The notes under the pieces: generated by a model
What the model saw: the letters and a program-made list of their open reading frames with translations, nothing else
What the model was told of the DNA's origin: nothing
Databases searched by the model: none
Position numbers and translations under genes: made by a program
Shown: positions 8,999 to 17,596 of the stretch, in pieces
Position numbering within the stretch: position 1 is the first letter of the stretch
Layout: every line of letters starts with the position of its first letter
Assembly (NCBI GenBank): GCA_934747775.1
Contig: CAKVHA010000009.1
Span: forward strand, 1-56,495
Reading direction: 5' to 3'
Length of the DNA: 56,495 nucleotides
Source: an uncultured Clostridia bacterium
Lineage (GTDB): Bacteria; Bacillota; Clostridia; Christensenellales; UBA1242

Positions 8999-10106
8999 AT
9001 GATTTTAAACAACGAAAAAGAACAGTTAAATAATATTGTTGGCAATTACAATGTAATTGTCGACTGTCTTTGACTTAAATAAATTGCAGGCGGATTTAAA
9101 AAAATATGAAACCGAATTATCCGACCCAAGTGTTTACTCAAACATTAAAAAAAGCACCGAAATTAGCCGCAAAATTAAAATAATTAGCGACGATATAAAA
9201 AATATTGAAGGGTACAAAGTTAAAATTTACAACTTGCGCGAGTTTATAGACGAAGCGGAAGCTTTGGATGACGATAGCATTGTAGCGGATATTCAAAAAG
9301 AATTATCGGTGTTACAAAAAAACATAGACGAGTTTTATATAACCACGCTACTAAATGGCGAGTTTGACGAAAACAACGCGATTGTAAAAATCCACAGCGG
9401 TGCAGGCGGAACAGAAGCGTGCGATTGGACGCAAATGCTATTTAGAATGTACAAAATGTATTGCGACAAAAAAGGATTTCAAGTTAAAATTTTAGACTAT
9501 ATAGATGGCGATGGTGCAGGATACAAAAGCATAGAGTTTTTAGTAAATGGCACAAATGCGTACGGATACTTAAAGGGTGAAATGGGTGTGCATAGGCTAG
9601 TTAGAATTAGTCCGTTTGACGCAAACAAACGCCGCCACACATCGTTTGCAAGCGTTGAAGTTATGCCCGGACTAACAGACGCGCCTAATGTGGTGATAGA
9701 TGAAAAAGACTTAAAAATAGACACCTATCGCAGTAGCGGTGCTGGCGGTCAGCACGTAAACACCACCGATAGTGCAGTGCGAATTACACATATCCCTACT
9801 GGCATTGTTGCGGCGTGTCAAAACGAGCGCAGCCAAATGCAAAACAAAGAAACCGCTATGAATATGCTAAAAAGCAAGCTTATGGTGCTTGCTATTGAAA
9901 ACAAAAAACACAGTATAAACGAGCTTAAAGGCGATGTTAAAAAAATTGAATGGGGCAGCCAAATTAGAAGTTATGTTTTTTGCCCTTACACGCTTGTTAA
10001 AGATACTCGAACAGGTGCAGAAACAAGCGATTTGACTGCTGTTATGAACGGCGATTTAGACGAATTTGTTTTTGCATATTTAAAACAACAAGGAAGTAAA
10101 AAATAA
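8999..10106 (+). CDS. prfB: Peptide chain release factor 2 (with +1 programmed frameshift)
   Basis: RF2 recognises UGA and UAA and triggers peptide release. The gene starts at ATG 8999 (AAAAGGA site at 8986-8991). The first 24 codons end at an in-frame TGA (9071-9073) inside CTTTGAC. A +1 shift at CTT (9068-9070) continues as Leu-Asp-Leu-Asn-Lys into the main frame, giving 368 aa, the normal RF2 length. The junction aligns with the known RF2 shift point. The main frame alone would begin at TTG 9057, which has no ribosome binding site. It carries the RF2 tripeptide SPF (VRISPFDANKRRH) and the catalytic GGQ (SSGAGGQHVN). Its stop overlaps the tsaD start (TAATG), so both form one unit. Confidence 0.95.
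9068..9074 (+). other. RF2 autoregulatory +1 frameshift site CTTTGAC
   Basis: CTT TGA C is the canonical RF2 recoding heptamer. When RF2 is scarce, the ribosome pauses at TGA and slips one base forward, so RF2 controls its own synthesis. The usual purine-rich Shine-Dalgarno-like stimulator three bases upstream is absent: the preceding codons read GTC GAC TGT. Confidence 0.93.
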
Positions 10107-11182
10107 TGTATCAGCTTGATGTTTTACAAAAATTTAATAGCCTTAAAAACAAAAAAGATGTGTACGTATTGTCCATTGAAAGTAGTTGTGACGAAACAAG
10201 TGCTGCAGTTGTTAAAAACGGCAGAGAAGTGCTTTCAAACATTATTTCCAGCCAAATAGACATTCACAAACGCTTTGGCGGAGTTGTGCCAGAAGTTGCT
10301 AGCCGCAACCACATAATGGCAATAGATAATGTTGTAAATGAAGCAATTACGGCAAGCGGAATTAAATTAGCCGATATCGATGCGGTTGCTGTAACATATG
10401 GCGCTGGTCTTGTAGGGTGTTTAATGGTGGGCGTAAGCTTTGCAAAAGCTCTAGCTTATGCGCTTAATGTTCCACTTATTAAGGTTAATCACATAAAAGG
10501 ACATATGAGCGCAAATTATATTGCGTTTAAAGACCTACAACCGCCATTTGTTGGGCTTATTGTAAGTGGTGGTCACACCGCGCTTGTAAAGGTGAAATCA
10601 TTTAGCGAAAACGAGCTTATTGGCACGACCACTGACGATGCAATTGGCGAAGCGTATGACAAGGTGGCTAAGGTTTTGGGGCTTGGCTACCCAGGTGGAC
10701 CTAAGGTGGATAAGCTTGCAAAACTTGGCAATCCAAGCATTGAGTTTGTAAACCTAAAACATATGGAACAAGGCTACGATTTTAGTTTTAGTGGTATAAA
10801 AACTGCTGTTATAAATTACATACACAAGTTGGAGCAAAAGGGCGAGCCCGTGCCAGTGAATGACATTTGTGCGTCGTTTCAAAACACCGTTAAAATGCTT
10901 GTGGTAGACAAAACAATTAGGGCGTGTAAAGAATATGGACTAAACAAGGTGGCTGTTGCTGGTGGTGTTGCTGCAAACTCTGGGCTTAGAGAGTTTTTAA
11001 CAAGCGAGTGTGAAAAGCACGGCATTATAGCATATTTTCCGCCAATAATTTTGTGCACCGACAACGCTGCAATGATAGGCGCGGAAGCATATTTTAGCAT
11101 AATGGACGGGGAGAATTTGGCAGATTTAAGTTTAACTGCATCACCTAGCATAAACTTAAAATACTCATACAAAAAGGATTAG
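10106..11182 (+). CDS. tsaD: tRNA N6-adenosine threonylcarbamoyltransferase TsaD
   Basis: Transfers threonylcarbamoyl to A37 of ANN-decoding tRNAs (t6A). The ASKHA-fold protein has 358 aa, somewhat longer than usual because of about 17 extra N-terminal residues before VLSIESSCDET. Metal-binding HIKGH (His129, His133) and the nucleotide-binding IVSGGHT, DDAIGEAYDKVAK and AGGVAANSGLR motifs are present. It overlaps prfB by one base. The partners TsaB, TsaE and TsaC are not in the window. Release factor, tRNA modification and tadA in the same region give a translation-fidelity theme. Confidence 0.97.
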   Translation: MYQLDVLQKFNSLKNKKDVYVLSIESSCDETSAAVVKNGREVLSNIISSQIDIHKRFGGVVPEVASRNHIMAIDNVVNEAITASGIKLADIDAVAVTYGAGLVGCLMVGVSFAKALAYALNVPLIKVNHIKGHMSANYIAFKDLQPPFVGLIVSGGHTALVKVKSFSENELIGTTTDDAIGEAYDKVAKVLGLGYPGGPKVDKLAKLGNPSIEFVNLKHMEQGYDFSFSGIKTAVINYIHKLEQKGEPVPVNDICASFQNTVKMLVVDKTIRACKEYGLNKVAVAGGVAANSGLREFLTSECEKHGIIAYFPPIILCTDNAAMIGAEAYFSIMDGENLADLSLTASPSINLKYSYKKD

Positions 11183-11186
11183 TTTT

Positions 11187-12299
11187 ATGGAAAGCAGCAT
11201 AGAAGAAATAATAAAACACATAAACGAAAAAAGTGAAGAACAAAAAGAAGAAGAGCGTGAAAAGTGCGATGCAAAACTTGTGGAGATGTCGTACGATTTT
11301 ACAGGCAGAGCTGCAGTGAGTTATGACGAAAGCGTGGACGAAACAAACAAGTATAAGGATAATAACGAGTACTTTAAAACATTGCTTTACAATCTTTTTA
11401 ATAGCAACTATGTAAAAGGCTTTTTCTCATTTGATTCTGCTAGTGAAATTGTGTATCGCCGCGCACAAAGGGAGCTTGGCATAGAGCTTAGTGAAGTTAT
11501 AGATTCGCTTCGTGTTTCGGGCATTATAGCCAACGACGGAACAGAAGATAATCCGCATTACATTTTTAAATATCGTAAATTTCCAATGGAAAAATTGTTT
11601 AATAGCGAAATGGTTAGTAAAAATTATGTAAACAACATTTCTTCTGTTGCTGGCGAGAAAAATGTTTTTGTGTTTGACAGAGTTGGTGACGAAATTATAT
11701 CAAAACAAATTTCACTACTTGGCAAAGAACAAAACGAAAACTTGTTTGCAGCTGGTGTAGATAAAAAGTATACGCTAGAAAAATTTACTCCCGAAGGAAT
11801 AATAACCGAAGACGGAACTTTTTATTCAATTCCTAGCCTAGGTCAGCACACGCCAGTTATTAGAATGTTGTCACTAATGGGTGAAAATCTTTACAATGCC
11901 ATTAGGGTGTACAATGTAAAAGATTATGTGGATAGCGAAACCGGTATGTCCGTTCGTTCAACAGAAACTTTTGGGATTGCGTTTAGTTGTTTGCAAGATT
12001 ATATCCCTAAAAATTATGCCAATTTTAAAGTTTCCGATAACCAAGCAAAAACGATGTTGGCGCTATATAATATTGCTGTTAAAAAACATAAACCCGCTGC
12101 TAGTGCTAACAATATTGATTATTCATTTCAACACTGCATAGAAAATTCAACTGGTTTGGTTACATCGCATTTGCGCTCTGGCGATGTTCCTATGGACACA
12201 ATGGAGCAAAACCTAAAAACAATAGATTGGAATACAGAACCTTATTTTGATAGACAAATGTATAAAAAACATATCGCAAATAGAAAACGTTTAATGTAA
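11187..12299 (+). CDS. Hypothetical protein, 370 aa
   Basis: I do not recognise this protein. It starts 4 bases after tsaD, with AAAAGGA inside the tsaD end as ribosome binding site, so it is the last gene of the prfB-tsaD unit. There is no signal peptide or membrane segment; it should be cytosolic. The first 45 residues are highly charged and probably helical (EKSEEQKEEEREKCDAK). The middle (about 55-125) reads like a compact helical domain, possibly winged-helix-like (FFSFDSASEIVYRRAQRELGIELSEVIDSLRVSGIIAND); this is only a guess. The C-terminal half is mixed, with few cysteines and no catalytic motif I know. It ends at a strong bidirectional terminator. Confidence 0.85.
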   Translation: MESSIEEIIKHINEKSEEQKEEEREKCDAKLVEMSYDFTGRAAVSYDESVDETNKYKDNNEYFKTLLYNLFNSNYVKGFFSFDSASEIVYRRAQRELGIELSEVIDSLRVSGIIANDGTEDNPHYIFKYRKFPMEKLFNSEMVSKNYVNNISSVAGEKNVFVFDRVGDEIISKQISLLGKEQNENLFAAGVDKKYTLEKFTPEGIITEDGTFYSIPSLGQHTPVIRMLSLMGENLYNAIRVYNVKDYVDSETGMSVRSTETFGIAFSCLQDYIPKNYANFKVSDNQAKTMLALYNIAVKKHKPAASANNIDYSFQHCIENSTGLVTSHLRSGDVPMDTMEQNLKTIDWNTEPYFDRQMYKKHIANRKRLM

Positions 12300-12302
12300 T
12301 AT

Positions 12303-12338
12303 AAAAAAACCGAGCAGAGTTTTGTTGCTCGGTTTTTT
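12303..12338 (+). terminator. Bidirectional terminator between convergent genes
   Basis: Perfect eight-pair stem ACCGAGCA (12309-12316) / TGCTCGGT (12326-12333), with an A-run before and a T-run after. It can stop transcripts from both the 11187 gene and the convergent amidase gene. Confidence 0.9.
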
Positions 12339-12423
12339 ATTACAAGAAAAGTCATATTACAAGAAAAGTCATATTACAAGAAAAGTCATATTACAAGAAA
12401 AGTCATATTACAAGAAAAGTCAT
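12339..12423 (+). repeat. Five perfect 17-bp tandem repeats
   Basis: The unit attacaagaaaagtcat is repeated five times without a mismatch (12339, 12356, 12373, 12390, 12407). The array starts in the terminator T-tract and ends one base before the amidase stop codon. There are no spacers, so it is a minisatellite, not CRISPR. The amidase end (attagcaag) resembles the start of a unit (attacaag), so the array may have grown from there by slippage. Confidence 0.97.
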
Positions 12424-12424
12424 A

Positions 12425-13156
12425 TTAGCAAGTGTAATAGTCGTTTAGTTGAGTGCTAGTGTTTTCAATTCCAAAATAGTCCACAATTCCGCACATTATT
12501 GCATAGGCAAGTTTGTTTTGATAGGTACTGTCGCATAGCAAAACTTCTTCGTCGGGGTTTGTTAAAAATCCGCATTCCACAATACTAATGGGCAAATCGT
12601 TTGTAATGTTTAAAATGTAATAATCGCCTTTATTTGGTGCTTTCCTTGCATTTTCAATTTGCTTTATTAGTTGGGTTTGAATGCAGTTTGAAAGTTTGTA
12701 GCTGCTTTCGTTTTCTGGATTAAAAAAGCATTGTGCGCCTTTTTCGGTTAGTTCCGGAAACGAGTTTTGGTGAATACTAATCACTAAATCCGCTTTTGCT
12801 TCTTTAATAATTTGTTCGCGTTTTTCCATATCTTCTTTTTTGCAGTTTTTTGCATTGGCGGAGTATAGTGGGCTGTCGTCTTTTCTGGTTAAAACCACAT
12901 TAAATCCAAAGTTTTCAAGATATGTTTTTAGCTTTAGTGTAATTTCTAAATTAATGTCGCTTTCTTTTACACCTGTGTTAACTCCGCTGCAGCCAGCATC
13001 TCTAGCGCCGTGTCCTGCGTCGAGCACAATTGTGTAATTAAGTTTTGGTGTTGTGGTTGCGTTGATGCTGCGATATATAAAAATGCTTGTTGCAAAGCTT
13101 AATGCAAGCGATAAAATAAATGCAATTACGGCTTTTAATTTAATATTTAAAAACAT
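12425..13156 (-). CDS. CwlD-like N-acetylmuramoyl-L-alanine amidase
   Basis: Amidase_3 zinc hydrolase of 243 aa that cuts the bond between N-acetylmuramate and L-Ala in peptidoglycan. An N-terminal membrane anchor (about residues 7-29) puts the catalytic domain outside the membrane. Ligands and catalytic residues are intact: His49 (DAGHG), Glu65 (VKESD), His129 (SIHQNSF) and Glu194 (IVECGF). Anchor and length match CwlD, which prepares muramic lactam in the spore cortex; this fits the other sporulation genes here, but a vegetative role is possible. It is convergent with the prfB cluster and divergent from mrnC. A GGGGAGAA site precedes the ATG. Confidence 0.88.
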   Translation of the reverse strand: MFLNIKLKAVIAFILSLALSFATSIFIYRSINATTTPKLNYTIVLDAGHGARDAGCSGVNTGVKESDINLEITLKLKTYLENFGFNVVLTRKDDSPLYSANAKNCKKEDMEKREQIIKEAKADLVISIHQNSFPELTEKGAQCFFNPENESSYKLSNCIQTQLIKQIENARKAPNKGDYYILNITNDLPISIVECGFLTNPDEEVLLCDSTYQNKLAYAIMCGIVDYFGIENTSTQLNDYYTC

Positions 13157-13246
13157 AAGGTTCTCCCCAAATATTGTTATTATTAATTATTTTATTTGTT
13201 AAATCCGCTTTTTATGAAAACTATTTGCCGCATAATTTTAAAATAG

Positions 13247-13275
13247 TTGGAAATAGGGGATTTTAGTGATATAAT
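13247..13275 (+). promoter_or_regulatory. Sigma-A promoter of the mrnC-recR operon
   Basis: TTGGAA (13247-13252), 17-base spacer, TATAAT (13270-13275) within extended TGATATAAT. The ribosome binding site TAGGAG (about 13287-13292) precedes the TTG start at 13300. Confidence 0.75.
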
Positions 13276-13299
13276 ATAACTAAATTTAGGAGATAATAT

Positions 13300-13716
13300 T
13301 TGGAAAACTATTTTAATTTACCCTTACTACAAAAAAACGACCTAAAAAAGGAAAATCCGCAAGTTTTGGCATTCGTGGGCGACGGAGTGTACACGCTGTT
13401 TGTTAGAAATAAAGTTGTACTAAGTCACCACGCAAAAAGTGGCGAACTTCATAAACTTACAACCGATTATGTTAAGGCAAGCAAACAAAGTGTTGCTATA
13501 GAAAACTTGTTGCCACTTTTGACCGAAGACGAACTTGCAGTTTTTAAAAGAGGACGCAATTACAAAACAGCATCTGTTGCTAAAAACGCCAGCGTGCAAG
13601 AGTACAAACGCGCAACTGGGTTAGAAGCAGTGCTAGGATATTTGTACTTAGCGGGCGATAAAGAAAGATTAAACTATATTTTAAACAAGTGCATAGGAGA
13701 AAACGATGAAAATTGA
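13300..13716 (+). CDS. mrnC: Mini-ribonuclease 3
   Basis: Compact RNase III catalytic domain without a double-stranded-RNA-binding domain; matures 23S rRNA ends in Firmicutes. The 138 aa match the family. The RNase III acidic motif is visible early (LAFVGDGVYTLFVRN) and the second near the C-terminus (GLEAVLGYLYL, carrying the catalytic Glu). The start is TTG with a TAGGAG site 7 bases before it. It overlaps rlmB by 11 bases, as in Bacillus, where mrnC and rlmB are also neighbours. First gene of a six-gene operon. Confidence 0.95.
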   Translation: MENYFNLPLLQKNDLKKENPQVLAFVGDGVYTLFVRNKVVLSHHAKSGELHKLTTDYVKASKQSVAIENLLPLLTEDELAVFKRGRNYKTASVAKNASVQEYKRATGLEAVLGYLYLAGDKERLNYILNKCIGENDEN

Positions 13717-14431
13717 AGGCAGAAACGCAGTTAGAGAAGCGCTAATTAGCGGAACACAAATAGCAAAACTTGTCGCTAGCAATTCTAGCAAAGATAAGGT
13801 TTTTAATGATATTATAAAATTAGCAAAACAAAACAAAGTAAAAATTCAGTTTGTTTCAAACGATGTGCTAGATAGAGAAAGTATAACAAAAAAACATCAA
13901 GGTTTAATTGCCGTGGTTGAAGAATATAAATACTGCGAAGTAGACGATATTTTAGCATACGCAAAAGAGCGTGGAGTTGACCCATTTATTTTGGTTTTAG
14001 ACGGAGTGGAAGACCCACACAACTTGGGTTCTATTATTAGAGTTTGTGATTGTTTGGGCGTAAGTGGTGTAATTATTCCTAAAAACCGCGCATGCGGCGT
14101 AAACGAAACAGTAATAAAAACAAGCGCAGGGGCTACAAGCTATGTTAACATTGCAAAGGTTACAAACCTAAACGACACTATTAAATATTTACAAAACAAT
14201 GGAGTGTGGGTTTATGCTTGCGAACTTGGTGGTCAAGATATTTCAAAAGCCAATCTTACAGGGCCAATAGCAATTGTTATGGGCAGCGAAGGTTTTGGTG
14301 TTAGCGCCCTAACCAAAAAGTTGTGCGACGGAATTGTAACAATAGATATGGTTGGAAAGGTTAACTCGCTTAATGTTAGCGTTGCCACAGGTATTGCATT
14401 GTATGAATGTTTTAATCAAAGGAAAAAATAA
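13706..14431 (+). CDS. rlmB: TrmH-family 23S rRNA 2'-O-ribose methyltransferase (RlmB)
   Basis: SPOUT-fold SAM-dependent enzyme that methylates the ribose of a guanosine in 23S rRNA. It has 241 aa. The N-terminal substrate-binding domain (1-75) contains EGRNAVREAL. The knot domain shows motif 1 LDGVEDPHNLGSIIR, motif 2 IVMGSEGFGVS and motif 3 VNSLNVSVATGIALYE. It overlaps mrnC (translational coupling), and both act on 23S rRNA. Confidence 0.94.
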   Translation: MKIEGRNAVREALISGTQIAKLVASNSSKDKVFNDIIKLAKQNKVKIQFVSNDVLDRESITKKHQGLIAVVEEYKYCEVDDILAYAKERGVDPFILVLDGVEDPHNLGSIIRVCDCLGVSGVIIPKNRACGVNETVIKTSAGATSYVNIAKVTNLNDTIKYLQNNGVWVYACELGGQDISKANLTGPIAIVMGSEGFGVSALTKKLCDGIVTIDMVGKVNSLNVSVATGIALYECFNQRKK

Positions 14432-14432
14432 T

Positions 14433-15014
14433 TTGGAAGATATTGAATTAATAAAATCCGCCAAGGGTGGAAACGAAAAAGCACTGGACGAATTGTATGA
14501 TAAATATAAGCGCATAGTGCTACTTATTGCCAAAAAATACTATCTTGTTGACGGAAACAACGATGATATTGTGCAAGAAGGTATGTTTGGTTTTTTAAAG
14601 GCTGTTAATACTTTTGACGAAACAAAGTGCGAGTGGGTGCCGTATTTAAGGCGGTTGGTGGAACAACAAATTCTTAATGCTATAAAAAAATCGCATAGTT
14701 ATAAAAACTTTCCGCTAAACGAAGGATTGTCGCTAAACAATCAAGGCGAGCTTAGTATAAACGACGCGGTTGTGTCTATTCCAAGCACAGCGTTGTCGCC
14801 CGAACTTGAAGTGATTAACGAGGAAAACAGTAAAAATTTAAACGAGCTTATTTCTAATAAATTAAGCAATTTTGAACAACAAGTGCTTCAACTTTATTTG
14901 GACGGATACAAATATAATGATATAATTAAAAAGTTAAATGTAACTTACAAAAGTGTAGATAATGCACTATCTAGAATAAAGCAAAAACTTCAAAACTTTA
15001 AAAAGGAGGATTAA
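14433..15014 (+). CDS. sigH: RNA polymerase sigma-H-like factor
   Basis: Sigma-70 family factor resembling the stationary-phase, sporulation-initiating SigH. Taking TTG 14433 as start (AAAGGA nine bases upstream, just after the rlmB stop) gives 193 aa. A longer frame opening at 14352 would overlap rlmB by 80 bases and lacks a ribosome site. Region 2 is clear (LYDKYKRIVLLIAKKYYL..., DIVQEGMFGFLKAVNTFD) and region 4 has a helix-turn-helix (LYLDGYKYNDIIKKLNVTYKSVDNALSRIKQKL). The neighbourhood mrnC-rlmB-sigH is the same as in Bacillus, supporting SigH rather than an ECF factor. It would feed sporulation genes such as spoIIQ and spoIIID through the sigma cascade (inference). Confidence 0.88.
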   Translation: MEDIELIKSAKGGNEKALDELYDKYKRIVLLIAKKYYLVDGNNDDIVQEGMFGFLKAVNTFDETKCEWVPYLRRLVEQQILNAIKKSHSYKNFPLNEGLSLNNQGELSINDAVVSIPSTALSPELEVINEENSKNLNELISNKLSNFEQQVLQLYLDGYKYNDIIKKLNVTYKSVDNALSRIKQKLQNFKKED

Positions 15015-15018
15015 TTAG

Positions 15019-16521
15019 TTGGAATATCAAGCATTATACAGAAAGTACAGACCATCTAATTTTGATGAGGTTGTGGAGCAAACCCACATTACTCGCTCGC
15101 TTATAAACCAAATTAAAAACAACCAAATTTCACACGCGTATTTGTTTACGGGAACTCGTGGAACAGGCAAAACAAGTATTGCAAGAATTTTTGCAAAAGC
15201 CATAAATTGTGAGCATTTTGAAAACGGACCTTGCAACAAGTGTAATACTTGCAAAATTTTGTCCGATCCAAACAATATGGATATTATTGAAATTGATGCT
15301 GCCAGCAACAACCGTGTAGAAGAAATTAGAGATTTGCGTGAAAAAGTAAAATATCCGCCTGTTAATGGCAAATATAAAGTGTATATTATTGACGAAGTTC
15401 ATATGCTAACCGACAGTGCATTTAATGCGCTACTAAAAACGCTAGAAGAACCACCAAAATATGTTGTGTTTATTTTAGGCACAACAGAAGTACAAAAATT
15501 GCCAGCAACAATTTTGAGCCGTTGTATAAGGTTTGATTTTAAACTTGTTAGCAACGAAGCACTAGAAAAACACTTAAAACATATTTTTGACGATAGTGGA
15601 ATAAAATACGAAGACGCTGCGGTTTCGCTTATTGCAAAACTTGGTCAGGGTAGTGTAAGGGATACTCTTTCAATTGCCGATATGTGTGTGGCGTACACCA
15701 ATAAAAATGTAACATACAATGCAGTGGTTGAAGCGGTTGGCATTACAAACAACGAAGTTTTAAAATCGCTAGCAACAAACATTATTAATAAAAATGTGAA
15801 AAATTTGTTGAACTACATTAACGAAATAGCAAAAAGCGGCAAAAACTTTTCTATGGTTGCAAAAGACCTTGTGGGATATTTTAGAGATATTGCCGTTGTG
15901 ATTACTTGTGATAATTATAAGGATATTTTAAAGTATCCTGCCGATGTACTAAAAGAATTGGAAGAATTAGCAAAGGTTGCAAACATAAACGATGTTTTAA
16001 ACATTATGCAAAGGTTGGGCTCGCTGGAACAAGACTTCCGCTACACCCAAAATCCACGTGCGTTGTTTGAAATTGTGGTGCTTGGGCTGGTGGATGATTG
16101 CGACCGTATTTCAAAACTTGAAAGCAAAGTGGCGGAACTTGAAAAGCGCCTTAGTGGCGGTGCGGAGAAAAACCTAAATTTTAGTAGAAGTCCCGAAGTT
16201 GTTGTATCCGCTGGGTTAAAACAATATGACGAAAAACAAATTTGGGGCAAGCTGCTAATTACACTTAGAAACAAAAACGAAATTAAACTATATTTGCTTA
16301 TGGAAAGTGCAAAGCATAGTATGGAAAGCAATATGCTAAATATTGAAATTTCTAGCGATAAATATGACGGACTTTTAGCTCTTCAAAAAGTGCTAGACGA
16401 AGCGGTTAAGGAAATTGACAAAACAATAATTTTAAACATTATAAAACAAGAAGAAGTTTCTAAATTTGATGTTGTGGAATTTTTAAAAAATGAATTTAAA
16501 GATAAACTAATTATAGTGTAA
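15019..16521 (+). CDS. dnaX: DNA polymerase III subunit gamma/tau
   Basis: Clamp-loader ATPase of the replisome. It has 500 aa, starting at TTG 15019 with a strong AAAAAGGAGG site. Walker A GTRGTGKTS (about residues 44-52), the four-cysteine zinc module (CEHFENGPCNKCNTC), Walker B VYIIDEVHML, sensor 1 ILGTTE and the SRC arginine finger (ILSRCIRF) are all intact. The C-terminal 130 residues form a short tau-type tail. No A-rich slippery site followed by a stop was found, so a separate short gamma form is not predicted. It is followed by ybaB and recR in the order conserved across bacteria. Confidence 0.97.
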   Translation: MEYQALYRKYRPSNFDEVVEQTHITRSLINQIKNNQISHAYLFTGTRGTGKTSIARIFAKAINCEHFENGPCNKCNTCKILSDPNNMDIIEIDAASNNRVEEIRDLREKVKYPPVNGKYKVYIIDEVHMLTDSAFNALLKTLEEPPKYVVFILGTTEVQKLPATILSRCIRFDFKLVSNEALEKHLKHIFDDSGIKYEDAAVSLIAKLGQGSVRDTLSIADMCVAYTNKNVTYNAVVEAVGITNNEVLKSLATNIINKNVKNLLNYINEIAKSGKNFSMVAKDLVGYFRDIAVVITCDNYKDILKYPADVLKELEELAKVANINDVLNIMQRLGSLEQDFRYTQNPRALFEIVVLGLVDDCDRISKLESKVAELEKRLSGGAEKNLNFSRSPEVVVSAGLKQYDEKQIWGKLLITLRNKNEIKLYLLMESAKHSMESNMLNIEISSDKYDGLLALQKVLDEAVKEIDKTIILNIIKQEEVSKFDVVEFLKNEFKDKLIIV

Positions 16522-16535
16522 AAGGAGATATTTTT

Positions 16536-16871
16536 ATGTATAAAGGAATGGGCGGATTTGGCGGAAATATGCAAAACATTATGCGTCAAGCACAAAAAAT
16601 GCAAGAACAAATGCAAGAACAAATGGCTAAGGCGGAAGAAGAACTTAACAACGCCGAGCTTATAGGAACAGCGGGTGGCGGAATGGTTACGGTGGCTGTT
16701 GACGGACACAAAAATTTAAAAAGCATTAAAATTCAGCCAGCAGCGGTTGACCCAGATGATGTGGAAATGCTAGAAGACCTTATTGTTGCTGCCATAAACG
16801 AAGCAAACAAAAAAGCCGAAGAATTGGAAGAAAGCCTAAAAGTAAACAATCCAATGGGGAGTTTATTTTAA
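16536..16871 (+). CDS. ybaB: YbaB/EbfC family nucleoid-associated protein
   Basis: Small DNA-binding protein of 111 aa, forming a dimer of tweezer shape in the family. A glycine/methionine-rich N-terminus is followed by a long helix (MRQAQKMQEQMQEQMAKAEEEL), then the conserved LIGTAGGGMVTVAVDGHKNLKSIKI strand core and a C-terminal helical segment. AAAGGAGA lies before the ATG. It sits between dnaX and recR, as usual, and its stop overlaps the recR start by one base (TAATG). Confidence 0.95.
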   Translation: MYKGMGGFGGNMQNIMRQAQKMQEQMQEQMAKAEEELNNAELIGTAGGGMVTVAVDGHKNLKSIKIQPAAVDPDDVEMLEDLIVAAINEANKKAEELEESLKVNNPMGSLF

Positions 16872-17464
16872 TGCAAAACAACATTGAAAGTATGCAAAAA
16901 CTTATTAGTGCTTTTCAAATGTTGCCGGGAGTTGGTCAAAAAACCGCCGAAAGATACGCGTATAGCATTATAAACCTTAATAGTGCCGATGTGGAGTTTA
17001 TGGCAAATGCACTAGTGGAAGCAAAAAAGAATATCCATTATTGCAAAACTTGTGGAAACTTTACAGACCTAGATGAGTGCGAAATTTGCAAAAACCGCAA
17101 AAGCGATATTGTGTGTGTGGTTAAAGACCCTAAAGATGTTTTGGCACTAGAAAAAGCGCGCAATTTTAAGGTGCGTTATCACGTTTTGCACGGCACAATT
17201 AGTCCGCTAGAAAACCGTGGACCAAACGACATTAGAATTAAAGAGCTTGTTGAAAGAATAAACAACGAAAACATAAAAGAAGTTATTTTGGCTACAAATC
17301 CCGATGTTGAAGGCGAAGTTACAGCATCATATATTGCAAAACTAATAAAACCGCTTGGGGTTAAAGTTAGTAGACTTGCTCAAGGCATTCAAATGGGCAG
17401 CGACTTACAGTATGCCGACGAAGTTACGCTAACTAAAGCACTAGAAGATAGAAAAGAGTATTAA
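16871..17464 (+). CDS. recR: Recombination mediator RecR
   Basis: Works with RecO/RecF to load RecA on gapped DNA. The 197 aa show the N-terminal helix-hairpin-helix (MLPGVGQKTAERYA), a C4 zinc finger (CKTCGNFTD..CEIC), a Toprim domain (IVCVVKDPKDVLALEK) and the C-terminal Walker-B-like part (ILATNPDVEGEVTASYIAK). All domains are in the usual order. Last gene of the operon; a terminator follows 22 bases after the stop. Confidence 0.97.
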   Translation: MQNNIESMQKLISAFQMLPGVGQKTAERYAYSIINLNSADVEFMANALVEAKKNIHYCKTCGNFTDLDECEICKNRKSDIVCVVKDPKDVLALEKARNFKVRYHVLHGTISPLENRGPNDIRIKELVERINNENIKEVILATNPDVEGEVTASYIAKLIKPLGVKVSRLAQGIQMGSDLQYADEVTLTKALEDRKEY

Positions 17465-17486
17465 AATTTTTAAGTTTAAAAAATAT

Positions 17487-17525
17487 AAAAGTAGATTGCA
17501 TAGAAAAATATCTACTTTTTTTGTT
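17487..17525 (+). terminator. Rho-independent terminator of the mrnC-recR operon
   Basis: Ten-pair stem AAAAGTAGAT (17487-17496) against ATCTACTTTT (17510-17519), with T-run 17516-17522. Confidence 0.85.
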
Positions 17526-17596
17526 TTATTACATACCTTTTGGTTTTTATCATTTTACTAAGGTTTTCCACATATTAATTAATGGGGGATTTTTAG

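Noticed and set aside
9057..9071. TTG start for prfB
   Set aside because: No ribosome site before it, and the frame-shifted start at ATG 8999 restores full RF2 length and the canonical CTTTGAC site.
12339..12423. CRISPR array
   Set aside because: The 17-bp units are directly adjacent with no spacers, and no cas gene is present; it is a simple tandem repeat.
14352..14432. Earlier start for sigH inside rlmB
   Set aside because: Overlaps 80 bases of rlmB, lacks a ribosome site, and adds residues not seen in SigH proteins.
15019..16521. Programmed -1 frameshift in dnaX making a gamma form
   Set aside because: No A-AAA-AAG type slippery run with a near -1 stop was found in the expected middle region.
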